The position numbers and the translations under genes are program-made. 64,000 nt of DNA from JBFWUM01 sp050247255 (GTDB lineage: Bacteria > Acidobacteriota > Vicinamibacteria > Vicinamibacterales > UBA2999). Positions 31,369 to 44,357 of the stretch are shown in pieces. Location: assembly GCA_050247255.1 (NCBI GenBank), contig JBFWUM010000011.1, forward strand, positions 23,468-87,467. Direction: 5' to 3'. Within the stretch, counting starts at the first letter, position 1. Each line of letters begins with the position of its first letter. The notes under the pieces are model-generated. The model did no database searches. It had not been told where the DNA came from and was given only the letters and a program-made list of their open reading frames with translations.

Positions 31369-33719
31369 GCGCCAACACGATGCCTGACACCGCGACTCGC
31401 CGCGACTTCCTCAAGACGACCGGCATGCTCGTCGTCGGGCTGTCGTCGCTGCCGGTGCCGTTCGGCGCCGGTGGGGTCTTCGCACAGGGCGCCGGCCCGT
31501 ACCCCGATCCCGACTTCCGGCAGCTCGATTCCTGGATCGTCATCCGCCAGGACAACACCGCGACGTTCTTCGTCGGCAAGACCGATCTGGGGCAGGGGAC
31601 CGGCACGGCGTTCCGCCAGATCATGTCCGACGAGCTCGACATCGCCTACGAGAACACCAGCTGCGTGATGGGCACCACCAACCTGACGGTGGACCAGGGC
31701 GGCTCGGGCGGATCCGACGCGCTGCAGCAGGACGGCTGGCCCATGCGCCGCGTCGCCGCCGAAGCGCGCCGCGTGCTGCTGGAGATGGCGTCGGCGCGGC
31801 TCGCGGTGCCGGTCGCGCAGCTGACCGTGCGCGACGGCGTGGTGTCGGTCACCAGCGATCCCGGCCGCCGCGTCACGTATGGCGACCTGATTGGCGGGCG
31901 CCGCTTCAACGTCGTGCTCCAGGGCGACAACGTCAACGACACCGCCGGCCGTGCACCGCTCAAGGCGGTGCAGGACATGCGGATGACGGGGCAGTCGCCG
32001 CAGCGCTACGACATCCCGCCGAAGGTCGACGGCTCGCAGCGGTGGGCGGTGGACGTAAAGCTGCCCGGCATGGTGCACGCGCGCAACGTGCGGCCGCCGG
32101 TGGCCGGCGCCGCGGTCGTGAGCATCGACGAGTCGTCTGTCAGCAGCCTGCCTGGTTTCGTGCGGGTCGTTCACAAGGGCAACTATGTGGCGGTCGTCTG
32201 CGAGCGCGAGGAACAGGCGATTCGCGCCGCGCAGCAGCTGAAGGTGAACTGGCGCGCGCCGGAGTCGCGCCCGTTTCCGGCATCGGACGATCTGTTTACC
32301 TACATCCGGAGCGCGACGCCAACATTCAGCGCGCCGGCGAGCATCGACGGCAGCCCGGACGCCGCGCTGGGATCGGCCGCGCAGGTCGTCGAGGCCGAGT
32401 ACGAAGTGCCGTTCCAGGGGCACACCGCCTTCGGGCCGGCGCATGCCACCGCGGATCCGTCCGACGGCCAGATGACGATCTACTCGAACGACATGAAGTC
32501 GTACGGGTTGCGCAACGGCGTCGCCGAGTTCCTGCAGATGCCGCGCGATCGCGTGCGCGTCGTCTGGATGGAGGGACCGCAGGCCTACGGGCGCACGGCG
32601 GCTGATGACGCCGGCTTCGAGGCGGCGTTCCTGGCGAAGGAAATCGGCAGGCCGGTCCGGCTGCAGTGGATGCGCCAGGAAGAGACCGCCTGGGACACCA
32701 AGGGGCCGGCGTACGTGGTGAAGATGCGCGGTGGCCTCGACGCCCAGGGCAACGTCGTCGCCTACGACTACGACGCGCGGGCGGTCGATCACCATCATCT
32801 CGGCTACAACGAAGCGAGCACCGTGCTGATTTCGCAGCTGACCGGTGTTCGCGGCACGCCGAACCGCGGCGGCGCGGCGACCCCGTCGGACATGTACGAG
32901 ATCCCGAACCGGCGGATGGCCACGCACGTGGTGTCGCTGCCGCTGGTCTGGGAGACGCCGCTGCGCACCGGCAACCTGCGCGATCCGAACGGGCCCCAGG
33001 TCACGTTTGCGTCGGAGTCGTTCATCGACGAGCTCGCGGCTGCGGCGAAGGCGGATCCGCTCGAGTTCCGCCTGAAGCTGATCACCGCCGGCCGCGGCGA
33101 CGATGCGCAGTTCAAGCGGGCGCGATCGATGGCCGTGCTGCGCGCGGCGGCGGAGGCCTACGGGTGGCAGCCGCGGCCGGCGCCGCAGCGGACTGGAGCC
33201 CGGGACTTCAGTCCCGGAACCGGCGAGATCCTCACCGGGCGCGGCGTCGCCTACTCGTATCGCAGCCAGACGGTGGTCGCGCAGATCGTGGACGTAGAAG
33301 TGAACCGCCGCACCGGGCACGTGTGGGTGAAGCGGATCGTCTGCGCGCACGACTGCGGGCTGGTGATCAACCCGGAGGCGCTGACGCGCAGCCTCGAGGG
33401 CGGCATGCTGCACTCGCTGAGCCGCACGCTGCACGAGGAGGTCTCGTTCGACACCGAGAAGGTGACGAGCGTCGACTGGGTCAGCTCGCCGACGCTGCGG
33501 CACACCGACACGCCGGAGCGCATCGACATCGTCATCGTCAACGGCGATCCGAACCCGAATCGCCCGGACCTGCCGCACTACGGGGCAGGGGAGACGGTGT
33601 GCAAGCCGCTCATCGCGGCGGTGGCGAACGCGGTGTTCGATGCGACCGGCGTTCGGCTGCGGCGCATCCCGTTCAGGGACGCGCGGGTGGCTGCGGCTCT
33701 GCGCGCTGCGAACATCTAA
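31365..33719 (+). CDS. Molybdopterin-binding large subunit, xanthine dehydrogenase family (IorB-like), Tat-exported
   Basis: A 784-residue protein starting at the ATG overlapping the small subunit stop. A twin-arginine signal (RRDFLKTTGMLVVGLSSLPV) predicts export of the folded complex. The sequences GKTDLGQGTGTAFRQIM and GAGETVCKPLIAAVANA carry the usual cofactor contacts and catalytic glutamate of the family. The substrate is probably an aldehyde or N-heterocycle, but cannot be read from sequence. Near residue 610 the segment TGARDFSPGTGE is encoded by a palindromic repeat (33200-33217) that seems to have inserted in frame. Confidence 0.9.
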   Translation: MSANTMPDTATRRDFLKTTGMLVVGLSSLPVPFGAGGVFAQGAGPYPDPDFRQLDSWIVIRQDNTATFFVGKTDLGQGTGTAFRQIMSDELDIAYENTSCVMGTTNLTVDQGGSGGSDALQQDGWPMRRVAAEARRVLLEMASARLAVPVAQLTVRDGVVSVTSDPGRRVTYGDLIGGRRFNVVLQGDNVNDTAGRAPLKAVQDMRMTGQSPQRYDIPPKVDGSQRWAVDVKLPGMVHARNVRPPVAGAAVVSIDESSVSSLPGFVRVVHKGNYVAVVCEREEQAIRAAQQLKVNWRAPESRPFPASDDLFTYIRSATPTFSAPASIDGSPDAALGSAAQVVEAEYEVPFQGHTAFGPAHATADPSDGQMTIYSNDMKSYGLRNGVAEFLQMPRDRVRVVWMEGPQAYGRTAADDAGFEAAFLAKEIGRPVRLQWMRQEETAWDTKGPAYVVKMRGGLDAQGNVVAYDYDARAVDHHHLGYNEASTVLISQLTGVRGTPNRGGAATPSDMYEIPNRRMATHVVSLPLVWETPLRTGNLRDPNGPQVTFASESFIDELAAAAKADPLEFRLKLITAGRGDDAQFKRARSMAVLRAAAEAYGWQPRPAPQRTGARDFSPGTGEILTGRGVAYSYRSQTVVAQIVDVEVNRRTGHVWVKRIVCAHDCGLVINPEALTRSLEGGMLHSLSRTLHEEVSFDTEKVTSVDWVSSPTLRHTDTPERIDIVIVNGDPNPNRPDLPHYGAGETVCKPLIAAVANAVFDATGVRLRRIPFRDARVAAALRAANI
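33195..33217 (+). repeat. ACTTCAGT-family palindrome inside the Mo hydroxylase gene
   Basis: GGAGCCCGGGACTTCAGTCC begins the repeat. The stem CCGGGACT (33200-33207) pairs with AGTCCCGG (33210-33217) around loop TC. The same core with one symmetric base-pair change is at 42555-42572, 50964-50986 (minus) and 55201-55223 (minus). It is translated in frame. Confidence 0.85.
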
Positions 33720-33721
33720 AC

Positions 33722-33767
33722 TAGGAACCGAACCAGGAACGAGGCACCTGGAACGAGGAACCTCAAA
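33722..33767. repeat. GAACC-type tandem repeat before tRNA-Ser
   Basis: Units AGGAACCGAACC, AGGAACGAGGCACC and TGGAACGAGGAACC fill the spacer between the Mo hydroxylase stop and the tRNA. ACCAGGAACGAGGCACC (33732-33748) is the exact reverse complement of 24269-24285. Confidence 0.65.
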
Positions 33768-33770
33768 AGC

Positions 33771-33860
<90 letters not shown>

Positions 33861-33979
33861 GCCTTCGCTCGCCTTCGGCGAGCTTCGGCTGGCAGGCCAG
33901 CGACCTTGTCCCGCCGAAGCGGCGCAGCCGCGAAGGCGGATGAGCTGTACTTGGCGAGCCGCATGCACCGCTGTGGGCC
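33861..33979. repeat. Hairpin-rich segment after tRNA-Ser
   Basis: GCTCGCC-TTC-GGCGAGC (33867-33883) is a perfect 7-bp hairpin directly after the tRNA. It is followed by TTCGGCTGGCAGGCC and CCGCCGAAGC...GCGAAGGCGG, which can pair again. No U-tract follows. No gene is visible in this stretch. It could be the tRNA 3' processing or termination signal. Confidence 0.5.
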
Positions 33980-35262
33980 GTGGTCGATACGGCCGGGCAG
34001 CGTCGTGGGGAGCGAAGAGCTCTTGCGTGTGTGGCGATCGCGATCTTGCTGGTCGCGTCGTGCGGCAAGACCGTTGTCGAGGAAGTCACCGCGCCCGGCG
34101 CAGTCACGGGCGGGCGATGCCAGGGATCGGTAAATGGTGTCCCAGCTGTCGTCGATGCTGACGCAACCGAGGCGACCGCAACCGTAAACACCGAGCGCGA
34201 CTGTTTGTGGGCAGCGGCCGCGAGCGAGTCATGGGTCGCGGTCTCGCCGACCTCAGGCCAGGGCGATGGCTCGGTGACGGTGACGGTGGCCGGCAACACC
34301 CGTCCGCGCTCGCGCAGCGCGACCCTCACCATCAACGAAGCGCAGTTCACGCTGACGCAGCGCGCGATGCCGTGCCGCTTCGCGATTCGCGGCGCGTCAC
34401 AATCCGCCGACTTCGAGGGGGCGCGCTACGAGATCGGCGTCGAGACGCACCCCGAGTGCAGCTGGGAAGCGAGCAGCGGCGCATCGTGGATCGCCGTGAG
34501 CCCGTCCTCCGGCACCGGCAACGGGACGATCACGGTCGGGATCGATCGCAACAGCGGCGGCACCACGCGCTCGGGCAGCATCGTGATCGCCGACACCACG
34601 ATCGCCATCGTGCAGTCGGCGGCGCCGCTCAAGCCGGAGCCGCCTCCCGCGCCACTGGCGCCGCCCGCGCTTCAGCCGGCNNNNNNNNNNNNNNNNNNNN
34701 NNNNNNNNNNNNNNNNNNNNNNNNNNNNNNNNNNNNNNNNNNNNNNNNNNNNNNNNNNNNNNNNNNNNNNNNNNNNNNNNGCGGCGGCACCACGCGCTCG
34801 GGCAGCATCGTGATCGCCGACACCACGATCGCCATCGTGCAGTCGGCGGCGCCGCTCAAGCCGGAGCCGCCTCCCGCGCCACTGGCGCCGCCCGCGCTTC
34901 AGCCGGCGCCGCCGGTCGTTCCGATTCCTCTCCCGACGCCTGCGCCGACGCCGACGCCGACACCCAGGCCGACACCGACACCATCGCCGACGCCAACGCC
35001 AACGCCGACCCCGACCCCGACGCCGACGCCGACGCCTGGCCCAACCCCGACCGCCACGCCGACGCCAACGCCCGCGCCGACGCCCACACCGACGCCCACA
35101 CCGACGCCGACGCCAACCCCGACGCCGACGCCAACCCCGACGCCGACGCCGACACCCACACCGGAGCCGACGCCGACACCCACGCCGGAACCAACACCGA
35201 CTCCCACGCCGGAGCCGACGCCGACACCCACGCCGGAACCGTCACCGAGTCCTACGCCGTAA
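33980..35262 (+). CDS. BACON-domain lipoprotein with Pro-Thr repeat tail
   Basis: Collapsing the 100-N gap and its 127-nt duplication (227 nt) joins two frames into one 351-residue protein starting at the GTG at 33980. The N terminus ACVAIAILLVASCGK is a lipoprotein signal with lipobox VASC. Two BACON-like beta-sandwich repeats follow (CLWAAAASESWVAVSPTSG and CSWEASSGASWIAVSPSSG), then a tail of over 100 residues of Pro-Thr dipeptides with scattered Glu, Ala and Gly. BACON domains are linked to carbohydrate or mucin binding; a surface-anchoring stalk is a reasonable reading of the tail. It is convergent with and overlaps the next gene by 11 nt. Confidence 0.78.
34554..34907. other. Assembly gap: 100 N between two copies of a 127-nt overlap
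   Basis: 34554-34680 and 34781-34907 are identical, separated by exactly 100 N. The two flanking reading frames differ by the 227-nt offset and join perfectly when one copy and the Ns are removed. Confidence 0.95.
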
Positions 35263-35920
35263 TCGTGTCGGGGTCGTCCTGGCCGAGCACCGCGCGGACG
35301 AACGTGTCCTCTGGTACGGCGCCGAGGATCTCGATGCTGCCGTTGACGATCGTCTTTGGCACGCCGGTCACGCGGAACTGGCGCGAGAGGTCGATGAACT
35401 CGGTGGCCTCGACACAGGTCGCGGTGATCTGCGCGTGCTCAGCCGCCATCTTGTGCGCCAGCGTTACGGCGCGGGGGCAGTGCGGACAGGTGGGGGTGAC
35501 GAAGACCTTGATGTCGATCGGGCCGGACGCGTGCGCCGCGATCAGCGCGCGGCTCTCGGCCGACAGGCCCGACTCGTCGCCGCCGGCGACAATGACCGCC
35601 TCGACCAGCGACATGAACTCATAGCCGGCGGGCGCGCCCAGGAAGCGCATGCGGGTGTCCTGCCCGTCGCGGAGCAGGACGATCGCCGGCACGCCGTCGA
35701 CGCCGAACGCCGCGGCGCGCTCCTTCTCCAGCACGAGATTCACTTCCTCCACGGTGATCCGATCGCTCAGCGACGCCAGTTCATCGAGAATCTGCCGCGC
35801 GATGAGTGCCGTTTCCGGCGCGCCGATCGTCTGGGTGAAGAAGAGGAGCGTCACGTGGTGACGGAGGCCCTCCAGGTGACGTCGCACTGTCTGCCGGTCT
35901 TGCTCGCTGAGGAGGGCCAT
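35252..35920 (-). CDS. Protein-disulfide-oxidoreductase-like double thioredoxin-fold protein
   Basis: A 222-residue protein with two thioredoxin folds, similar in layout to the PDO/AhpF N-terminal domain family. The second fold has the active site TPTCPHCPRAV near residue 143 and the cis-proline region VTGVPKTIVNG. In the first fold the active-site position reads FFTQTIGAPE, without cysteines, so only one redox site is left. No signal peptide is seen, which suggests a cytoplasmic thiol-disulfide role. The partner is unknown. Confidence 0.8.
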   Translation of the reverse strand: MALLSEQDRQTVRRHLEGLRHHVTLLFFTQTIGAPETALIARQILDELASLSDRITVEEVNLVLEKERAAAFGVDGVPAIVLLRDGQDTRMRFLGAPAGYEFMSLVEAVIVAGGDESGLSAESRALIAAHASGPIDIKVFVTPTCPHCPRAVTLAHKMAAEHAQITATCVEATEFIDLSRQFRVTGVPKTIVNGSIEILGAVPEDTFVRAVLGQDDPDTITA

Positions 35921-35930
35921 GGGGAGAAGT

Positions 35931-35947
35931 TAGGAGTTAGGAGTTAG
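35931..35947. repeat. AGTTAGG tandem repeat in a spacer
   Basis: GAAGTTAGGAGTTAGGAGTTAGAA is made of three 7-nt AGTTAGG units just upstream of the thioredoxin-fold gene, reaching the stop of the zinc ribbon gene. Only one arm exists here. Confidence 0.45.
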
Positions 35948-36390
35948 AACTTGAAAAGATCGTCGAAGGCCTGGCGCGCGTCGTTGGTGCGCGGCGCGGT
36001 CGTTTCGCGTTCGACGGTGGTGCGCGGCTGGTAGAACGTGCAGCCGTTGCGGGCGTTCTTCGGCGAGACGCGCGCGGCCAGCGTCGTCTGCATGCACTCG
36101 AAGCGGCTGCCGGGATCGAACGACGCGCACTGCGCGCACGCGTGCAGGTCGGTACCGCAGCGCGGGCACCGGCTGTCGAGGCCGATGTCGGCGCCGACCG
36201 ACGCGCCGCACTGCGAACAGCGCACGACCTGGCGATAACCGGGCATGTTGATGTTCTTCGGGCCGTCCTGCGAGATGCGTCGAGCGCCGGCGGGGGCGCC
36301 CGGTTCGGGCGCGGGCCGCTTCGGGGCGGCCGGCTGGCGGTCGCGGTCGTCGTCCTGGTAGCCGCGCTGGCGGTATTTGCGGTCGCTCAT
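35944..36390 (-). CDS. Putative zinc ribbon protein
   Basis: A 148-residue basic protein. The first ~50 residues are charged and disordered-looking (YRQRGYQDDDRDRQP). A zinc ribbon follows (VVRCSQCGASVG and SRCPRCGTDL), then further cysteines in HACAQCASFDPGSRFECMQ and NGCTFYQPR. The C-terminal end ARQAFDDLFKF may be a short helix. Eight cysteines suggest two metal sites. I do not recognise a named family, and no function is proposed beyond metal or nucleic-acid binding. Confidence 0.75.
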   Translation of the reverse strand: MSDRKYRQRGYQDDDRDRQPAAPKRPAPEPGAPAGARRISQDGPKNINMPGYRQVVRCSQCGASVGADIGLDSRCPRCGTDLHACAQCASFDPGSRFECMQTTLAARVSPKNARNGCTFYQPRTTVERETTAPRTNDARQAFDDLFKF

Positions 36391-36401
36391 CGGTCCACAC
36401 T

Positions 36402-36578
36402 CTAGCGTACCGCGGCGGCTAAAGCGTTTGTGCCCAAGGGGATCACGTGGCCGAGCTGCAGGTGCGTCGCGCCCGCCAGCACGGCTGCAAATCCCGCTTC
36501 GTGGCGATGGCCACCTCCTTTAAAATCGACCGGATTTTCAGATGGAAACCATGCGGTCGGGGTTGCTTGCTCCTTTTT
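36402..36578 (-). pseudogene. Possible remnant of a DHHA1-type phosphoesterase C terminus
   Basis: An open frame of 58 codons without a start contains VDFKGGGHRHEAGFAAVLAG, which resembles the GGGHxxAAGF signature of DHHA1 domains (for example NrnA/RecJ-like phosphoesterases), and ends GHVIPLGTNALAAAVR and stop at 36402. A TGA lies in the same frame at 36579-36581, and no DHH domain precedes it. It lies upstream of the zinc ribbon gene on the same strand. It may be a decayed gene end, or a chance match. Confidence 0.3.
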
Positions 36579-36698
36579 TCACAAATGTGGTACAAGTCGA
36601 TCCCGGTCCTACGGAAGTCAATCCGTCCGACACCCGACCTGCCCGCCGCCGCTTGAGGTAAAGCGGAAGCCTGTCCGGTCGCGCCGACTGCCAAAAAG

Positions 36699-37345
36699 AT
36701 GTCGCAGATTTTCCGCCGCAGCGCCAATACCCTCTCGAAGGTCAGTCTCTTCGGCGTGCTCGCCCTGGTGGGCGGCCTGATCCTGCTTGCCATGGTGATC
36801 GGCCGTTCGTCGTATGCGACGCGCCAGCAGGAAGTGGTGACGCAGCCGATTCAATTCAGCCACCTGCACCACGTGCTGGACGATGGCATCGACTGCCGCT
36901 ACTGTCACACGTCGGTCGAGACGTCGTCATTCGCCGGCATCCCACCGACGAAGACGTGCATGAACTGCCACTCGCAGCTGTTCAGCAACGAGGCGATCCT
37001 CGAGCCGGTGCGCGCCAGCTTCCGCGATGACACGCCGCTGCGCTGGGTCCGGGTGCATAACCTGCCGGATTTCGTCTACTTCAATCACAGCATCCACGTG
37101 AAGAAGGGCGTCGGCTGCGAGACGTGCCACGGGCGCGTCGACCAGATGCCGCTGATGCTGCAGCAGAACTCGCTGCAGATGGGGTGGTGCCTGACCTGCC
37201 ATCGCAACCCGGAGAACTACGTCCGGCCGCGCAGCGAAATCACCACGATGGGCTATCGCCCGCCGGTCCCGCAGTCGGTGATCGGGCCGCAGCTCGTGAA
37301 GGAGTACGGCATTCAATCGCTGACGAGCTGCTCGACGTGCCACCG

Positions 37346-37349
<4 letters not shown>
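36699..37349 (+). CDS. actA: Alternative complex III subunit ActA, pentahaem cytochrome c
   Basis: A 216-residue protein with an N-terminal membrane anchor (VSLFGVLALVGGLILLAMVI) and five CxxCH haem c motifs: CRYCH, CMNCH, CETCH, CLTCH and CSTCH. This matches ActA, which in alternative complex III carries electrons on the periplasmic side. It is the first gene of a twelve-gene respiratory operon and overlaps actB by ATGA. The ~120 nt directly before it hold no obvious strong promoter match. Confidence 0.95.
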
Positions 37350-41954
<4,605 letters not shown>

Positions 41955-41955
<1 letters not shown>

Positions 41956-42506
41956 TGTCGGCGCACGCGGAATCGACCCTGGAGACGTTCGGCCTGATGG
42001 CCGAGTTCGAGACGGCCGGCGCGCTGGTCGCGGCGGCGAATCAGGCGCGGCTCGCCGGCTACCGGAAGATGGACGCCTACTCGCCGATCCCGATCCACGA
42101 GCTGGACGAGGCGCTCGGGCTGGAGCGGACGCGGCTGCCGAAGCTCGTCCTGCTCGGCGGCATCCTCGGCGGCCTCGGCGGCTACGGGCTGCAGTACTGG
42201 ACGCAGACGACGGCCTATCCGCTGAACATCGGCGGCCGCCCGTTCCACAGCTGGCCGCAGTTCATCCCGGTGACGTTCGAGACGACCGTGCTCGGCGCGG
42301 CGCTGACCTGCTTCATCGGCATGTGGGCGCTCAACAAGCTGCCGATGCCGTACCACCCGGTGTTCAACGTGCCGGCGTTCGCGCGGGCGTCGACCGATCG
42401 CTTCTTCCTGTGCATCGAGGCGGCCGATCCGCGGTTCGATCGCGAGAAGACGACGGAGTTCCTCAAGGGTCTTCATCCGGTAGGAGTGTCCGAAGTTGCG
42501 CCGTAA
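41955..42506 (+). CDS. actD: Alternative complex III subunit ActD (DUF3341)
   Basis: A 183-residue protein with a soluble N-terminal domain (GLMAEFETAGALVAAANQARLAGYRKMDAYSPIPI in part) and two transmembrane helices (LVLLGGILGGLGGYGLQYW and ETTVLGAALTCFIGMWAL). The family, DUF3341, is ActD of alternative complex III. The YSPIP/H motif is conserved. It overlaps the start of actE. Confidence 0.94.
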
Positions 42507-43134
42507 TCAGTTAGTCGGCAGTGGGCAGCCCGCAGTCGGCAGGTGTAGTGGAGCCCGGCACTTCAGTGCCGGCGGTCGCGCGTTGCTGCTGGCGGCGGCG
42601 TGCCTGCTGCTGGTGGCGTGCCGGCAGGACATGCACGACGCGCCGCGGTACGACCCGCTCGAGGCGTCGACCTTCTTCGCCAACGGCGCCGCGTCGCGGC
42701 TGCCGGTGGCCAACACGGTGGCGCGCGGGCAGCTGAACGAGGACCGGCACCTGTTCGAGGGGGTCGTCGACGGCCGCCCGGCCGAGGCGTTCCCGATGCC
42801 GGTGACCGCCGCGGTGATGGCGCGCGGCCAGGAGCGGTTCAACGTGTTCTGCTCGCCGTGCCACGGGCGCACCGGCCAGGGCAACGGGATGATCGTGCAG
42901 CGCGGCTTCCGCCAGCCGCCGTCGTTCCACGACCAGCGGCTGGTCGACGCGCCGGTCGGCTACTACTTCGACGTGATGACCAACGGCTTCGGCGCCATGC
43001 AGGACTACCGTTCGCAGGTGCCGGCGGCCGACCGCTGGGCGATTGCCGCCTACATCCGGGCGCTGCAGGCGGCCCGGCGCGGCACCATCGACGACGTGCC
43101 GGCGGAGCAGCGCGGCGCGCTGGAGGCGCAGTAG
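42496..43134 (+). CDS. actE: Alternative complex III subunit ActE, monohaem cytochrome c lipoprotein
   Basis: A 212-residue c-type cytochrome with one haem motif (CSPCHGRTGQGNGM, residues ~118-131) and a methionine ligand downstream. The lipobox is LVAC in RALLLAAACLLLVACRQ. The best start is a TTG at 42496 (MRRN). The ~22 residues between the MRRN charges and the hydrophobic core (GSGQPAVGRCSGARHFSAGG) are encoded by a tandem repeat and an ACTTCAGT palindrome, so the signal peptide was extended by repeat insertion. Confidence 0.93.
   Translation: MRRNQLVGSGQPAVGRCSGARHFSAGGRALLLAAACLLLVACRQDMHDAPRYDPLEASTFFANGAASRLPVANTVARGQLNEDRHLFEGVVDGRPAEAFPMPVTAAVMARGQERFNVFCSPCHGRTGQGNGMIVQRGFRQPPSFHDQRLVDAPVGYYFDVMTNGFGAMQDYRSQVPAADRWAIAAYIRALQAARRGTIDDVPAEQRGALEAQ
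42509..42572 (+). repeat. Tandem repeat plus ACTTCAGT palindrome in the actE signal-peptide region
   Basis: GTCGGCAGTGGGCAG and CCCGCAGTCGGCAG units are followed by GGAGCCCGGCACTTCAGTGC. The palindrome CCGGCACT-TC-AGTGCCGG spans 42555-42572. Both repeat types of this window are joined here and are in frame with actE. Confidence 0.75.
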
Positions 43135-44357
43135 TGGAAGCCCTGGACCAGACGTTCACCCCGCCGGCCGACATCGACGCGCGCCGGTCGCGCGCGCTCA
43201 TCGTCGGCGGCGTCGGCCTGGCCGCGTGCGCGCTCGGCTTCGTGATCGATCGCGATCACTTCTTCCGCGCCTGGCTCGTGTCGTACATGCTGGTGCTCGG
43301 CATCGCGCTCGGCTCGCTGGCGCTGATGATGATCCAGCACCTGTCGGGCGGCACCTGGGGCGTGTTCCGGCGGATCTTCGAGGCGTCGAGCCGCACGCTG
43401 CCGCTGCTGGCGGTACTGTTCCTGCCGATCCTGCTCGGGCTGCAGAGCCTGTTCCCATGGGCGCACCCGGATCTGGTGGCCAGCGACGAGATCCTGAACC
43501 ACCGCTCGCCGTACCTGAACCTGCCGTTCTGGCTTGGCCGCGCGGCGCTCTACTTCGCCGGCTGGATCACGCTGTCGCTGCTGCTCAACAAGTGGTCGCG
43601 CCAGCAGGACAACGGCGAGGTCGGCGTCAACATGTCGATCCAGCGGCTGTCGGGCTTCGGCCTGGTGTTCTATGCGATCACGGTGACGTTTGCCGGCATC
43701 GACTGGATCATGGCGCTGAACCCGCACTGGTTCTCGACCCTGTTCGGCTTCCTGATGATGGGCGGCCAGGGGCTGTCGGCGCTGGCGTTCACGGTGATCG
43801 TGGCGCGGTTCCTGGTCGGGCGCGCGCCGATGGCCGGCTTCCTGAAGCCGCAGCACTTCCACGACCTCGGCAAGCTGATGCTCGCGTTCGTGATGCTCTG
43901 GGCGTACTTCAACTTCTCGCAGTACCTGCTGACCTACGCGGCGAACCTGGCGGAGGAAGTGCCGTACATGGTGACGCGCACGAGCAACGGCTGGCAGATC
44001 CTGGCGCTGGCGCTGGTCATCTTCCACTTCGCCGCGCCGTTCCTGCTGCTGCTGTCGCGTGACCTGAAGCGGATGCCGCACCAGCTGGTCATCCTCGCGG
44101 TGTGGCTGCTGGTGATGCGCTATACCGACCTGTTCATGATGATCTCGCCGGAGTTCGACGCGGCCGGCCCGAACCTGCACCTGGAGGCAGGCGAGCACGC
44201 CAGCCACCTGTTCGTGCACTGGCTCGACCTGGCGGCGCCGCTCGGCATCGGCGGCCTGTGGCTCTGGCACTTCTACACGCAGCTGAAGCAGCGGCCGCTG
44301 CTGGCCGTGGGCGACCCGTACCTGCGTGAGTCGCTGGAAACGGCGGGAGGGCACTGA
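43134..44357 (+). CDS. actF: Alternative complex III subunit ActF, membrane protein
   Basis: A 407-residue polytopic protein with about ten hydrophobic segments, distantly NrfD-like and matching the ActF position and pattern. Visible are GLQSLFPWAHPD, LNKWSRQQD, and VFYAITVTFAGIDWIMALNP near the middle, the last being well conserved in ACIII membrane subunits. A GTG start at 43134 overlaps the actE stop (TAGTG). It ends TGATG into the next gene. Confidence 0.94.
   Translation: MEALDQTFTPPADIDARRSRALIVGGVGLAACALGFVIDRDHFFRAWLVSYMLVLGIALGSLALMMIQHLSGGTWGVFRRIFEASSRTLPLLAVLFLPILLGLQSLFPWAHPDLVASDEILNHRSPYLNLPFWLGRAALYFAGWITLSLLLNKWSRQQDNGEVGVNMSIQRLSGFGLVFYAITVTFAGIDWIMALNPHWFSTLFGFLMMGGQGLSALAFTVIVARFLVGRAPMAGFLKPQHFHDLGKLMLAFVMLWAYFNFSQYLLTYAANLAEEVPYMVTRTSNGWQILALALVIFHFAAPFLLLLSRDLKRMPHQLVILAVWLLVMRYTDLFMMISPEFDAAGPNLHLEAGEHASHLFVHWLDLAAPLGIGGLWLWHFYTQLKQRPLLAVGDPYLRESLETAGGH

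Noticed and set aside
34920..35262. CRISPR-like array
   Set aside because: The repeats are short coding triplet-based units (Pro-Thr) without unique spacers, and no cas gene is present. The heptamer-type arms elsewhere also lack spacers.
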